From assembly GCA_022560025.1 (NCBI GenBank), contig JAFISE010000069.1, positions 1 to 64,000 of the forward strand: a DNA stretch of 64,000 nucleotides. The letters run 5' to 3'. This stretch comes from Stagonosporopsis chrysanthemi. Taxonomy: Eukaryota; Ascomycota; Dothideomycetes; Pleosporales; Didymellaceae. The notes under the pieces are model-generated. The model worked only from the letters and a program-made list of their open reading frames with translations, was not told the origin of the DNA and ran no database searches. A program made the translations under genes and the position numbers. Below, one piece after another: positions 10,579 through 22,160 of the stretch (position 1 is the stretch's first letter; every line of letters starts with the position of its first letter).

Positions 10579-11883
10579 ATGCCGACTTTCAACACAACCA
10601 ACGACACCAATGGAGCAACCTACATCGACCTGCAAAGAACCCACGAGTTTTTCACAGATGGCGATGTTGTGCGTGGCTGCGTGCGAGTGCACCCGATAGA
10701 GAGACCCAATGGCATCAAGGTCATTTTCAGAGGGCGATGTAAGATGACAGTTGTTGAGGGTAGTGGCAAGAATAAGAAAGTCCACAAAAGCACCCTTGAG
10801 CTCTTTTCAGCATCTCGACTTCTTTTCAACTCCAACACGTCCGGGGAGAGTTATGAAATCCTCAATCAAGGGACTGCAGCAGATGGCAATGTGGAGCTGC
10901 CGTTTGAGTTTTTGTTCCCGGATCGAGTCTTGATGGCGCCGAGTGACCTGTATAGACCAACGCCTGCGTTCGAACACGAAGCAGGCCATCCACTTCCAAC
11001 ATCCTTGGAGCACGGGAGCAATAAAGTCGAATATGCCCTTGAGGTCTTTGTCTATAAAACAGTGGATTGGACGCCGGATAAGATCATCACACTGGCGCTG
11101 CCTTTTCGACCAACAGCTCCTTGGACAGCCTCGGACTCCACAGATTTAGTGGAAGTTCCAAGGTCCTCAAAACTCTACATCATAGGCTATCGATTGGATC
11201 CAAGTAATGATCAGAACCCAAGTTTCCTCACCAAACTCAAATGGTCGACCGTGTCTAAATACAACCACGCGATACCTGGAGCAAAATGGCGGCTTACGGC
11301 CAAGTGTCCGTATCTACTGGTCACGGGGAAAACAATTCCCATATCGTTTTCATTCTATCATATTGGTCGTACGCCTGAGATTCCTGAGGTGCCCGTTGTA
11401 TATGTCGATCAGATTGGTGTCAAGCTGACCTCGATTCTGATGGTACGAGTTCCGTATCAGGGTATGACCGGGGATCGCGACACTGTCCGGACCTATGAGA
11501 CCGTCGTTATCAACAAGGTCTATGTAGCAGGAGACAAAGTGATGAGGGATGGACTGGAATTAGAGGAGCTTGGCGCCCTGAGATTGCCACCAACAATTCT
11601 CCCAAGCTTCCGGACATATGGACTTCGGTTGATGTACCGTATCAAGGTTGTAATTCACGGCCACTGCGCTCATCAAACTTTTAAGTTCACTGCCTTGCGC
11701 GATTTCTGTTACATTGTATGCAATGTACAACGCGAAGGCCGAGATCCACCAGACGCTTTTGCCAGTGGAAGTCAAGATGCACCTCCCAAGCCTACTCATC
11801 AAGCATCGATCGAGGATCAGCTTCCAGCTTACGATCCAGCTCCGAATTACGAACAAGCTTCTCAAAACAAGCAAGACGGCTAG
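10579..11883 (+). CDS. Arrestin-like (alpha-arrestin/ART-type) protein
   Basis: Single-exon 434-aa protein starting at ATG 10579. Residues about 5-170 have the features of an arrestin N domain (a GDVVRGCVRV-type strand, NVELPFEFLFP) and about 215-400 those of an arrestin C domain. The tail after about 400 is polar and has an LPAYDPAPNY stretch, resembling the LPxY/PPxY motifs by which fungal arrestin-related adaptors bind Rsp5-type ubiquitin ligases. The likely role is as a cytosolic adaptor for ubiquitination and endocytosis of plasma-membrane transporters. The family assignment rests on overall pattern, and the motif-to-ligase link is inference. Confidence 0.72.
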   Translation: MPTFNTTNDTNGATYIDLQRTHEFFTDGDVVRGCVRVHPIERPNGIKVIFRGRCKMTVVEGSGKNKKVHKSTLELFSASRLLFNSNTSGESYEILNQGTAADGNVELPFEFLFPDRVLMAPSDLYRPTPAFEHEAGHPLPTSLEHGSNKVEYALEVFVYKTVDWTPDKIITLALPFRPTAPWTASDSTDLVEVPRSSKLYIIGYRLDPSNDQNPSFLTKLKWSTVSKYNHAIPGAKWRLTAKCPYLLVTGKTIPISFSFYHIGRTPEIPEVPVVYVDQIGVKLTSILMVRVPYQGMTGDRDTVRTYETVVINKVYVAGDKVMRDGLELEELGALRLPPTILPSFRTYGLRLMYRIKVVIHGHCAHQTFKFTALRDFCYIVCNVQREGRDPPDAFASGSQDAPPKPTHQASIEDQLPAYDPAPNYEQASQNKQDG

Positions 11884-12018
11884 ACGGTGAAATGCGGGAC
11901 CAGGTCACGGGTGTTAGTCATACCCTTCACGGACAAAACCATGAGGCACACCTGTAGAAGCTGTGACAAAAGCGAAGGCCTGCGAACTCAAATTAACATC
12001 CACGGTTTTGTCCGCCCC

Positions 12019-12637
12019 CTAGAGTACATCAATTACAATCTCATCCTCGCCATCCGGATCCTCGAAACCGTCCCAGTACATGTCGAAGGTCTTCCTGTTG
12101 ACTTCCAATGCATTGTCGGCAGTCTTCTCAGCCTTACTCCTCTTGCAGATCCTATCCCACAGCGCTTCCTTGTCCTTGGCTCGCAAGAATACAAGTACAA
12201 CTCTGGCGCCGCTCTCTTCGGCTATCTTGCGCCATTCGTCTCTATCTTCTTTGGCATAGCACGATCGCTCGAAAGCGATATCTTGCCCTTCAGCTAACAG
12301 CCTCCGAAAAGTCTCGAGGTAGATGGCATCGGCCTCCTCCATGTATTTGTCATATTGATCGGCGGATGCTGGGTAGTCAATGCCGTAGATGCCATGTGCT
12401 TGGAAGATGATGTTGTCGATTGAAATTCTGACGAACTGTGGGTAACGCTTGAGGACAGACTTGACAAGTGTGGTTTTACCAGCGCCTGCGTTGATCAATT
12501 TGGTTGGAACTACGATCTTGCGCCATGGACATACCTGCAAGACCACATGTCATAAGAACCACGGGCCGTGAATCGTAGGCTGTCCGCTGCAGACGTAACA
12601 GGAGTCTTGATGGTATCGAAAAATCATCTGCTAACAT
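12019..12637 (-). CDS. P-loop kinase-like ATPase (AAA_33/zeta-type fold)
   Basis: Two exons, 12535-12637 and 12019-12485, 189 aa, starting at ATG 12637 or at an internal ATG at 12553. Splicing out the 49-bp intron (GTATGT...CAG) rebuilds a Walker A motif, MTCGLAGAGKTTL, which the intron cuts in the middle; this is the main evidence for the model. Further features are a SIDNIIF acidic segment after strand 2, a basic YAKEDRDEWR segment and an RICKRSK lid-like arginine region. Small kinases of this type are common in fungi and uncharacterised; substrate is unknown. It is convergent with the arrestin-like gene. Confidence 0.75.
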
Positions 12638-14434
12638 TTTTAACGTCAACACTCTGTTCGATTTTCGTGTACAAGCCACACTGTCAAAAGTGCGACATCG
12701 ATGCTCAGCTTGTTGTTGAGGATTGACTCATTTCTGACCCTGCTGAGCAAAGCCACACACGATTGGTCCCTGTGACGCAACATTTGTGCTGCTCGTTGGT
12801 TACAAAGAGGGAGGCGCAGATGCGGGGCATGCAGCCACACCTGCTGTCAGATCGATCGACGACGTCTGCAATGCGCAACATTACGAAGTTTATGCCCTGT
12901 TACCACTTGTGAATATCTTACACTCACATCTATGCTTAGCTGTGCTGGAAATGGCACTTGTTCGTTTCATTACCATACATGTATCACAACGGTTGCGGCA
13001 GCGCTCTTCATCTATAAGTCTACTCAGACATGATTGCAGGTACGACAAACACTTCGCCGTTCAAAACCCACAGGCGCGGGACATACGAGTGGTTGTCTTA
13101 CATGACTGACTCCTGAACATAACTGGCTAGTTCGTCGACGCTGCAGTGCATTGAGCTCCCAATATGATACTGACTAGACCTTCTAAGTTTCACCGCTATG
13201 AGGGCCCTCGGTCGTGATATCCACAAGCTTCATACCCTCCTCCACAAATAGTGAAGGTGTCTCTCATGCCTCTTATCGTTCATGACAGTATCAGATCGAT
13301 GGTGAAGCTTTCGATCTTGCGTGAGTACGAGCCTGTTTGGAGGAGGTGAAGGCGTTGAGATCAATGCGTGTGCTTTATACCTCTGGCTGCGTACCATTCC
13401 GTCTACGGACCCAGTCTGTCTCACGCAAAGTAGATATTACGCGTAGACGACGAACCAGCGTGGTGCAATCTTCAGGATGCATTGTTAATCTACGAAAAGT
13501 TGGATGAGGAAAGTCCAGAAGCTGCGATACCATGGAGCTCATATCGATCTGTTCGAGTAGCTATGCGGCAAGAGTCCGAGTGGAATGAACAAGTGAAAGG
13601 ACCAGGAAGTTCGCCGGGATTTCGATGCAACAGAAACCAAGCGCGATTTGTCTCTTCTTCAAGCTCTGGCACTAGGCTAGAGCATCGACGAAAAGGAAAA
13701 AAGGGTAGGTGCCAGCGCGTCCTACAATTTGAACTGGCCAACCGCGAGAGGTGACGTTAGTGCTTACAGGCAAGTCTGCACCCCGAAGGGCCGCGCCCAA
13801 CCCCTCGCGATCGCGCTCGCAGGCAGCAAAAGCTGCAATGCGATATGAACCCCAACAGCGACGAACGCTACAACCGGAGTCGTGCATTCTTGAGCGAGCA
13901 TAGGAACCGAGATACAGTCATAGATCCAAATGGTGGCAGGACTAGTTCTGGATCCGCTCAACCACACTCAGTCTACGAGCCCAAGGCTGTAGCCAAAGCT
14001 ACGGGTGAAGGATCGATCAGACAGGTCTGACCGTCCAAAGCCGCCTCGATGTCGACTCGGGACTGAGGAGGTGGTCAAAAGCTTGTTGGGTTCGGAAACC
14101 GACCGAGCCGACGTGCGCTACAGGTCGCGCAGGTGTGCGCAGGAGCAGTGTTGAACAACTCCCCGTTTGGGTGAGAAGGGTTGAGGGCTTCTGGGGAAAC
14201 GAAAAGGTCGCGAGTGGGGAGCGATTTATATATTGGAGGGCAGTGCGCTAAGCGAGCAGTCACGGGACCACCGACGACTCAAGAGCGCTAGTGCAAGCCT
14301 CTCGTAGGTTCTAAAGCGTATTGAGTGAAGGTGAGGATGAAGATGCGCCTTGCAACGCCTGGCCACACCGCGACCACCGCCGATCTACCTTCTCTAAACA
14401 TCTCCACCAACCCATCGTTCTCTCAATTCAGAAG
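12638..14434. other. Long intergenic region
   Basis: About 1.8 kb with only short frames on both strands and no recognisable protein or RNA gene. It contains the upstream regions of the P-loop kinase gene (minus) and of the zinc-finger gene (plus). A long untranslated transcript cannot be excluded. Confidence 0.35.
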
Positions 14435-15238
14435 ATGTCCGACGACCAAGACATCGATAACACGGCTACGGACACCAGTCCGTCGAAGTTGGCAATCACG
14501 AGCTGTTCGGCCGATCCGCAAGGCTTAAGCTCGTCAGGTCTCCGTAAGCTGCTCAAACTCACGCCACCAGGCATTGGTAGGGGTACTCCAGACTATTTGA
14601 CACTCCTCGAGGAAAGCATTGTGCAGAAGGACAGCCAAATCAAGGCCCTCAGGCAGGCTGAAAACAAGCTTGAAGACAGGTGCCACGGACAAGCGCTCTG
14701 CATCCAAAGGCTGATAGGCGAGCTCCAACATGCAAAAAAAGATACTCAGCACATGAGTCTCATTGCAAAACACGATTCCAGTTTGGGTGGCTTGCCAATG
14801 GCGCCCAAGTTCGATCTTTCACGGTGAGTGGTTAACGACCTGTAAAGGATTGTGCACACAATACTGATGTATCGCAGGTCAATTTCATATGCGCCAAGGG
14901 GCACCAAGCGCAGCGCCAGTAGTGCCAACCTCGATGCTGCCGCCACTACAGACGCTGAGGACCCCGCAGTCAGTTTTTCAGCAATGGAGACTGCAAGTAA
15001 GCGAACTAAACTCTCGCGTACTATCTTGTGTGTCGCCTGCTTTCAAGCCAACCGTCGTTGCGACAACGGGCTGTCCTGTCAAAACTGTCTCAATCACCAC
15101 GTCAAGTGCATCCGAGCCAAGTGCGAGGACTGGGCCACTGGGAGTTGCAAGCGGCAGAGTTGCACAAAGGTCCACGAGGATGATACGCACATTTTCAAGA
15201 AGGTTATGTGGTGCGGGCATGTCACTAAGAAGCTCTAG
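14435..15238 (+). CDS. Small protein with Zn2Cys6-spaced cluster and CCCH finger
   Basis: Two exons, 14435-14823 and 14878-15238, joined across a 54-bp GT-AG intron, 249 aa. Residues about 55-105 look like a coiled coil (EESIVQKDSQIKALRQAENK). Near the C-terminus, Cys181, 184, 191, 197, 200 and 207 match the spacing C-x2-C-x6-C-x5-C-x2-C-x6-C of the fungal Zn2Cys6 DNA-binding cluster. Directly after it, Cys212, Cys220, Cys225 and His229 match a CCCH finger (C-x7-C-x4-C-x3-H), a fold usually linked to RNA. A basic SKRTKLSR patch precedes the cluster. The protein may bind nucleic acid in the nucleus, but I do not recognise a named family. It is convergent with the coiled-coil gene. Confidence 0.75.
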
Positions 15239-15479
15239 GCTGGTCCGATGAAGGAGGAGATGGCTAAGGGCAAAGGCAAAAAGAGGGAAGGAAGTCCAAA
15301 AATTGGGGGGGATATCTCTGCAGGTCTTGCGTGGACTCATTGTATACAGTCATTGTGAAGCTAATAGCTTTTGCTCAAATGCAGATCGCGGAGTGCAGCA
15401 ACGCATCATCGTGTAGTATACAAGATATCTTGAGATGAAGAGAACACTACAATGGCCTGTCATCTCGATGAAATTGTGT

Positions 15480-16291
15480 TCAATCCATGGTGAAATTCTC
15501 CTCGCCCTTGGCCTCAGTACCCGACTTGTTCTTTTTCATTCTACGAGTCCTGTCTTGAGTTAGCAAGTATTCTCCACAGCGTACAACAGAACTTACTTTT
15601 TGAGCTTGTATACTGCCTTGCGCTTGTTGCCGGACTTGGAGACTTTCTCAGTTCCGACAGCCTTGTCATCTTGACTACCTCCCTCAATCTTGATGGCAGC
15701 CATGTTGCCCGTGAGCTTGCTCATGGCGCCCTCCAAGCTAACGTTCTCACTCTTGAGCTGAGTGAGTTCGTTGCGCAAGGAGTCTTCCTTACTCTCGAAC
15801 TGAACGATGCGAGCAAGGAGAGCTTCCTTACTCTCCATCTCTTCACAAAGACGCATCTCAGTCTGCTCGAGTCGGACACCGGATGCTACACGTAGGCTCC
15901 ACACATGATCGCGCTCCGCGATGACTTTGTTGTACTCGGTGCGTGTGTACTCGTACGGCTCCAGAGATTCTTGGTCACCGACCTCTTCATGCGTATCGTC
16001 TTTGATCTTCTCGTCCACAGCATCGTTGTAGCTGGCGTTGTACTCCTCGTCCCCCTCTTCAGCCACGTACTCGTAGTCGGTGCAATCGCGTGCTTGTTCG
16101 TGGTGCACCGCACGCTCCTTACGTTCGAGGAAGTCTTGAGCGGCGTTGATTGATACCATATCCTCGACCAATTCATCGTCTCGATCGTCATGGGCGGCGG
16201 CCCAAAGGGAATCGTAGAGCTTGCTGCGTTCGGCCTTCAGCTGGGCATGGTCCGCCGCGATGATTCGCAGTTCTGCGCTCTTGGGGTCCAT
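15480..16291 (-). CDS. Hypothetical acidic coiled-coil protein
   Basis: Two exons, 15597-16291 and 15480-15549, joined across a 47-bp GTAAGT...CAG intron with a CTAAC branch site, 254 aa. Residues about 10-30 and 150-200 are predicted by eye to form long charged helices (heptad-like LARIVQFESKEDSLRNELTQL). The middle is very acidic and tyrosine-containing, and the C-terminus is strongly basic. There is no catalytic motif, signal peptide or membrane segment. Function is unknown; a structural or chromatin-associated role is speculation. Confidence 0.65.
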
Positions 16292-17810
16292 GTTAACGGC
16301 GTAGTTTGTAATTGGCTTGTGATCTGGACCATTGAGTTAGCGAGAGCTGCGCATAGTCGTGGCTGGAACATACAGTATGCAGTGTGTGCGAGTGTTGAGC
16401 TGCGGCGCGTTCGAGGAGTGTAAGCGGGTGAAGAAGAATAACTCGCAGCGTTCTGGGAACTAATTCTATATTCTAGCGTTACCATGAGCTCGTAGAAAAT
16501 TCTAGTGTAAACACGTGAACAGGTATGAACTGAAAGTGGAAGTGAAAGTGTCGCCAGCGGATCCAGCGCGGTGCCCGTCAACACCAACACATCTTCGAGC
16601 ACTGTTGAGCAAGACCCTGTAATTCATCCTCTCGTTGTAGCTGGGTCACAAACTTTCAATGTTGCAGGCGCCGAACGATGATGCAACTGATGATCACTTA
16701 CACGAGTGAGCACAGAGACCATTTATATGGATCTATCGCCAATCTTGGCAGAAGAAGCCTTCAAACCTACCGACTGCCCCCTCTTCAAGGTAGTTCTCCA
16801 ATGACGTGGAACGAAAGGAATAGAAATCCAACACGATTCAGACAAGTGAGTGTGAGAGCGCTTTGAAAGAGGAACAAGATCACGGGAAGGCTTTCACCTG
16901 TTAAGGTATCTGTGGTACCTTGAAGCACTGTTCGTGCCATCCAGGTACAATGAGAACGTGGAGACGACAATTCAATCACTGTGCGATGTATATAAAAGGC
17001 AGAATCCGAGTAATGACAGGGCAATCGCAAAGTAAGGTCTCATAAGATACAAATGAAAAAGACCAAAACAACAGGCCTTGAAGGCCTAGCCATGTCCGCC
17101 ACAGAGATACAGACTCGTCTGTTAATGACGCAAAGAACATTTGCCGTATGTATGAGTAGAACTGTTCGAGTTTCCTCAATGCTCGAGTGCGCCAAACTCT
17201 TCCGAGTATACGTCCTCTTCTGAAGATGAAGCAAAATAGACATGCGACAAGCTTAAGATCAGGCTAGCATGAGCCTCACAATGGCAAAAGAAGTGGTTTC
17301 GCGTCATTGACTGACTCCCGTGTGGTGTGTGTATGCAGTGCGCTCTGGAAACCCGACGACATGTACTTGTGCTGGTCAAGAATTAGATAGGGCGAAGTGG
17401 GTCTGCAGACAAGCTCCGTCATATGGGACTTAGCGCTCTTGGCAGAAACGCGAAACACACGCGTCAACTATGGCGACATGTACATTCGCCATAGAGCTCA
17501 CGATGCTACATAGTGTATTCAATACAGTAACAGGGCTAGATGCTTGAACAATGACGGCACGAACCCACAGGCTTTCATCCAGGAAGTCACGGATGACCGC
17601 GGAACTGGGGAACTTTTGCCGAAGCATCCCGCAGCCGCACTAACCCCACGATGACGATCATCGTCCATCTGAGTTATTTTAAATCGAAGTTCATCTCTTC
17701 TCCATCAACGAAGCTTCACATTGCTAATCTTCACGGGAACTGGTCTTTCAATCTAGTAAAATCGAATCTGCGCTGCCAGTCAACACTTGCGCTATCTGTC
17801 CACGCGACGA
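16292..17810. other. Intergenic region with divergent promoters
   Basis: About 1.5 kb between the starts of the coiled-coil gene (minus) and the F-box gene (plus). Small frames are present on both strands but none has recognisable content. No RNA gene was seen. Confidence 0.35.
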
Positions 17811-19589
17811 ATGTCTGTCGTCATGGTCGACACACCTACGAAGAAGAGCGGCCTGCGCGCCATGTTCGGGATGCGCTCGAGTACTCCGAAAGAGATGGGA
17901 CCACGCAAGAAATTGACAAAGAAGGGCTCCCGAATGGACATGACAGCTGGCGTTGACACAAACCCCCGGCGGCAGGACTCAGGCAGCTTCTCAAGCCAGC
18001 ACAGTGGCGAACGAGCCAGACAGCAATCAACTCTGCCAACATACGAGGATGCCACAGGCTATGCACCACACGTTTTCCGGGACGACCCTTACACAGCCAG
18101 ATCTCCAAGCGCCGTCCCCGCTTACATACAATCTGACGCCGAGTATCGCCGTAACTCAGAGGGGCTACAGCAGTTTGCTGCTCCCTTGTATCAGACCACC
18201 ACTGCCAGCTCCGCAAGAACGGGCTCATTACCACAGATCTTCCATGAGCGGTCAGAACACAGGAACCAGCCATTGCCGCCAAGACCACCTCCTTCAAAGC
18301 TGAGCAAGGCTCATCGAGCCCCTGTTCGACAAGATGACGTTCTCGATAAGGACACAGGTGAACGAAAAGATCTTACGGATATGATGCATGCATTCACCTA
18401 CAATGAAGCCATCGACTCGGGTGACGAAGTGAGCCATCGCAGGGATGAAATTTTCTATGATCCTACCAAGCCAGATGGGACTGCCATGTTGGGTGCTGTA
18501 TCTCCAGAGATCTGGTTGCACGTGGCAGAGTACTTGTCACCTCTGGACGTCGCACGACTCTCATCCACTTGTCGCACAATGTTCGCTCGCTTGGGCCGTC
18601 AGCCATACAGATTGCTCCTGGATCCCCATAATCGCCCTGATCGTCTCAACTTCCTGCTAGCAATGGACCACAAGCTGCCTCGCCACCTATTCTGCTTCCC
18701 TTGCGCACAATGGCATCTCCGAATTCAGCCAGGATTCGAAACTTTGAAGCCCCACAACGTTCTGAACCCACTATTTGAATGTCCGAACTTCACAAACAAT
18801 CTTCTCCCGCCTCCCAGAATTCGGATCAGCGAAGGGCGCACATTGCCGTTCGCGTTCGTACAATTAGCCAGGCGGCATTGGGCGTTTGGGCCCGAGTATG
18901 GCATTCCACACCACTCACTTGCACGTCGTTGGAAGGACCCGTACTCTCCTTGGTCGCATGAGAGCAAGTATCACGTCACCGACAAGGGACACGTTTTGAT
19001 GCGTGTCAAGTCGCAGGCGTACGTTCAAGGTGGCATGACTACGGCTGCCAAACGTATGTTGCTATTCAGTCGAGACGATTACACACCATACTTCAGTGTG
19101 TGCAGTCATTGGCGAAACGGCGTTCTGACTTCCATACCGAAGTGTGCAATTGATCACATACCTGTATCGGAAGTGAGTGTAATCAACGGGATCAGGGACC
19201 ACCTAGCTCCTAGGAAGGCGGTCGGTAACGTGCCTACATGTCAGACGTGCAGGCCGATGCGACGTTGCCCGGAATGTCCCACGGAATACCTTATTGAGCT
19301 CAAGATGATGGAGGATAAGACAGTAAAGAGCAATGGCATTGAACGGTTCAAGCAGGCACTGGTGGTAACAAGATGGAGCGATCTCGGACCCGGCCGCAGT
19401 CCCGTCGATGCTGAATGGGCAGCTATCACTGGCGAGAACGAAGAATTTGACAGCTTCCAGGAGATCGGCAGAAGAGCTATCAGCGGTGTCTTCGAGAGCG
19501 CCTTTACTGACACAACGCCTGGCCAGAGGATCTTGACAATGAACCCCAAGAAGATCAAGGCAAACGATATTGGAGGCGACTGGTACTAG
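17811..19589 (+). CDS. F-box domain protein
   Basis: Single-exon 592-aa protein; ATG 17811 was chosen as the first in-frame ATG (another lies at 17823). The first 200 residues are polar, low-complexity and probably disordered, with a proline-rich PLPPRPPPSK stretch. An F-box of about 35 residues follows (SPEIWLHVAEYLSPLDVARL...), which would recruit Skp1 of an SCF ubiquitin ligase. The rest contains repeated Cys/His pairs (CFPCAQWH, CQTCRPMRRCPEC) that may bind zinc and form the substrate-recognition part. The C-terminus has WSDLGPGRSP. The substrate is unknown. This architecture is common among uncharacterised fungal F-box proteins. Confidence 0.8.
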   Translation: MSVVMVDTPTKKSGLRAMFGMRSSTPKEMGPRKKLTKKGSRMDMTAGVDTNPRRQDSGSFSSQHSGERARQQSTLPTYEDATGYAPHVFRDDPYTARSPSAVPAYIQSDAEYRRNSEGLQQFAAPLYQTTTASSARTGSLPQIFHERSEHRNQPLPPRPPPSKLSKAHRAPVRQDDVLDKDTGERKDLTDMMHAFTYNEAIDSGDEVSHRRDEIFYDPTKPDGTAMLGAVSPEIWLHVAEYLSPLDVARLSSTCRTMFARLGRQPYRLLLDPHNRPDRLNFLLAMDHKLPRHLFCFPCAQWHLRIQPGFETLKPHNVLNPLFECPNFTNNLLPPPRIRISEGRTLPFAFVQLARRHWAFGPEYGIPHHSLARRWKDPYSPWSHESKYHVTDKGHVLMRVKSQAYVQGGMTTAAKRMLLFSRDDYTPYFSVCSHWRNGVLTSIPKCAIDHIPVSEVSVINGIRDHLAPRKAVGNVPTCQTCRPMRRCPECPTEYLIELKMMEDKTVKSNGIERFKQALVVTRWSDLGPGRSPVDAEWAAITGENEEFDSFQEIGRRAISGVFESAFTDTTPGQRILTMNPKKIKANDIGGDWY

Positions 19590-20329
19590 TATGGCATGCG
19601 GACAATGCAGGTCATCACACGCTGCACATATTAGTCAGTCGATAATCACACCTATCATCACGAATTACAGTACCGGCAATATGAGCTACAGCCCAACAGA
19701 GTGACATAATTAATCACATGACCGTAAGCTCTCCCGTACGTACACCCTTCCGAGATGCTCAGCGCGGCGAACAATCTCGCAGCGACTCATAGCACCTTGG
19801 TTATTGGCCTTTGTGCCCTGGTATGCGTGGGCTCGCCCTGGGAAATTCTTGATCGGTCCGACGCTGCGAAAACCGCTGTTGCCAAGTCATGACAGCTAAG
19901 AGGAGATTAGATGATCTGATAAAAACTCTTCCATCCCAATCACGAATGCTCCGTCAACACAACACGCAGGCTAGACTACTTTCGTTGGGCTCCGACTGCA
20001 TATTATTCGCTAGTGGGGTCTGCACACCGCGGAAATGCCAGTCTTTGTAGAAAATAACGGGTTGTGCAGCAGCGATCCTGCGGGAACTACTTCTTAAAAC
20101 TTGGACCTAGACTAGTACAAGCTTAGCCTTGTACTTCTGCCACGCGAACCCTGCGCACCAGAAGCCGTTTGTTGGGTGAATGTGGATCGGAGGTCGCTGT
20201 CGCGACTCAAGCATACGAGCAAAGATGCGATGGCACCCAACCATAAGATAAACCACGTCCTCCATCTTATGTGATATGCACATTCGCCCTCCTCTCTGGT
20301 CCTCATTGTCGCGCGCACCCAGCTACAGT
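19590..20329. other. Intergenic region before the MFS gene
   Basis: About 740 bp with no supported gene. It should hold the 3' end of the F-box transcript and the promoter of the MFS gene. Confidence 0.35.
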
Positions 20330-21972
20330 ATGCGCTCATCCACAGAGCCTAGCAGCGACGATGGTTCGCTCCAAAGCCAACAGCGAACCTCGCTGTCGGC
20401 TGAGAAAGCGCCAGATGTGGTAGTGGCCAGCAGCGGCTCGTCGGCCAGAAGTGATGGTGGGCGCAGCCAGCTCGTGCCTCTTAAAATGAAGCTCATCTCT
20501 ATCCTTCTCGTCACAGCCATTGGCTTCGGCTCCCGCTGGAGCAGTGGAGTTACTGGAGCGATGAAGAGCACTTTGAAAAAGGTATGCAAATGCAATGTCG
20601 CCAAGTCGCCGAACAGAAGAGCTGACAGCAGTAGCAATTGCACATCAACAACGCTCAGTATGCCGTTTTGGAAGCCTCTGAGGACTTCATGAAGACGGCT
20701 CTGATTCTTGTTAGTGGTTTGGTCACTGACAGGATTGGTGGTGCCAGCGCCATGCTCTGGGGCAATGCCATTCTCAGCGTCGGCGCCATTTTTATTGCTG
20801 CAGCCACCACGGTACGATCCTACAAGTTCATGATCTTTGGTGTCGTTGTCCAGGCTTTCGGCGACATCGCTACTCAAGTCGCTCAGTACAAAGTGTTCAG
20901 CTCCTGGTTCGCTCCTTCTGATGGCTTTGCTTCAACCCTCGGTCTCGAGCTCGGTATTGGCAAGATCGGAGCCTTTGTTGGCAAGGCTACAGCCAATGTC
21001 ATTGCAAAGAACACCGGCGACTTCAGTTGGGTTTATTGGACGGCTGTGTTTATGAACCTGTTCACAAACGTCATCACTCTGGGCTTCTGGTTCTTCACCA
21101 GATGGTGCAACAAGACTTACTCCGGCATGGTCGATCCGGCGACTGGCGAGAAGCTCACCGAGAACAACAAGAAGTTTGAGTTCGGCAAGATGCTGCGCCT
21201 CCCCTGGACCTTCTGGGGCGTGGTCTGTTTCTCGCTCTTCCAGACAAGCACAGCAGGCATCTACAACCAGAATGCCACCGAGCTGGCCGAACAGCGCTTC
21301 AAGATCGATGCCGTCACAGCTGGCTGGTACTCATCCATGTCGCAATATCTGGGCTTCTTCCTCGTACCACTCATCGGTATCTTCATTGATCTTCTCGGTA
21401 ACCGGATCACCCTCATGGTTATCTGTGGAGTAGGTATGCTGCTGTCTATGTGCTTAGCTGCCTGGGGTCCAACTATCGGTGGCACAGCGGCGTCATTTGG
21501 TATCTATGCTGTTGCAACTTCTTTCGGACCCACCGTTATCATCGACTCCATTCGCACCTCAATGTGGTACCAGGAAGTCTTTGGTTCTGGCTACGCGGTC
21601 AAGATTGCTGTCAACAACAGCATGACTATCTTCGTTCGCATCATCACTGGTGTCATACAAGATCGTGACAACAACTCGTACGACAACGTTGTGAAAGGCT
21701 ACGTCTTCCTCGCCGCTGGCTCAGTTATTGTTGGTTGCGCCTTACTTGCGGGTAGCTACTGGACCGTGGACCTGGGATTGTTGCAGTGGACTAAGAAGCA
21801 GCGCATGGCCAAGGGAGAAGTCATCAACGACCGGAAAGTTCAATTTGAGACTGGAGAGGCAGGCGTTAGAAACAGGAAGATCAGTATGACGCTATTCATT
21901 ATTCTCATCTTCTTTATTCTAGGGGCCTGGGCTGCGTACTTCTGGGGTGTCGCAACAGGTAACAACAGCTAA
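20330..21972 (+). CDS. MFS transporter, MFSD1-like
   Basis: Two exons, 20330-20581 and 20635-21972, joined across a 53-bp GTATGC...TAG intron, 529 aa. An in-frame ATG at 20276 would add 18 residues; I prefer 20330 because it has A at -3. A hydrophilic N-tail of about 45 residues precedes roughly a dozen membrane segments; LVTDRIGG is the loop 2-3 motif. The continuity of LKKQLHINNAQYAVLEASEDF across the junction supports the splice. The pattern resembles fungal relatives of MFSD1-type carriers, which in animals are lysosomal. The substrate is not readable; a vacuolar location is inference. Confidence 0.78.
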
Positions 21973-22160
21973 AAAACGGAGAAGTGGCAGCGCCAATTTG
22001 GTAGTGACAATACCAGCCCCGAGATATCAAACAAAATCCTACTTCAGGATCAGTCTCTTTCACTACCGCCTGTTCGAGCGAGTACGTGTTACCTGCTCAT
22101 CCGTTTTACTGCTTTTGGCAATCACTCAGCTTTACTCCGTAGTCGAGTACTCTACACCTG
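21973..22160. other. 3' flank of the MFS gene
   Basis: Short non-coding stretch between the MFS stop and a degenerate minus-strand frame. Nothing recognisable. Confidence 0.3.

Noticed and set aside
12019..12546. Unspliced reading of the P-loop kinase giving a slightly different N-terminus
   Set aside because: It lacks an ATG start and gives a poorer Walker A; the spliced form is clearly better.
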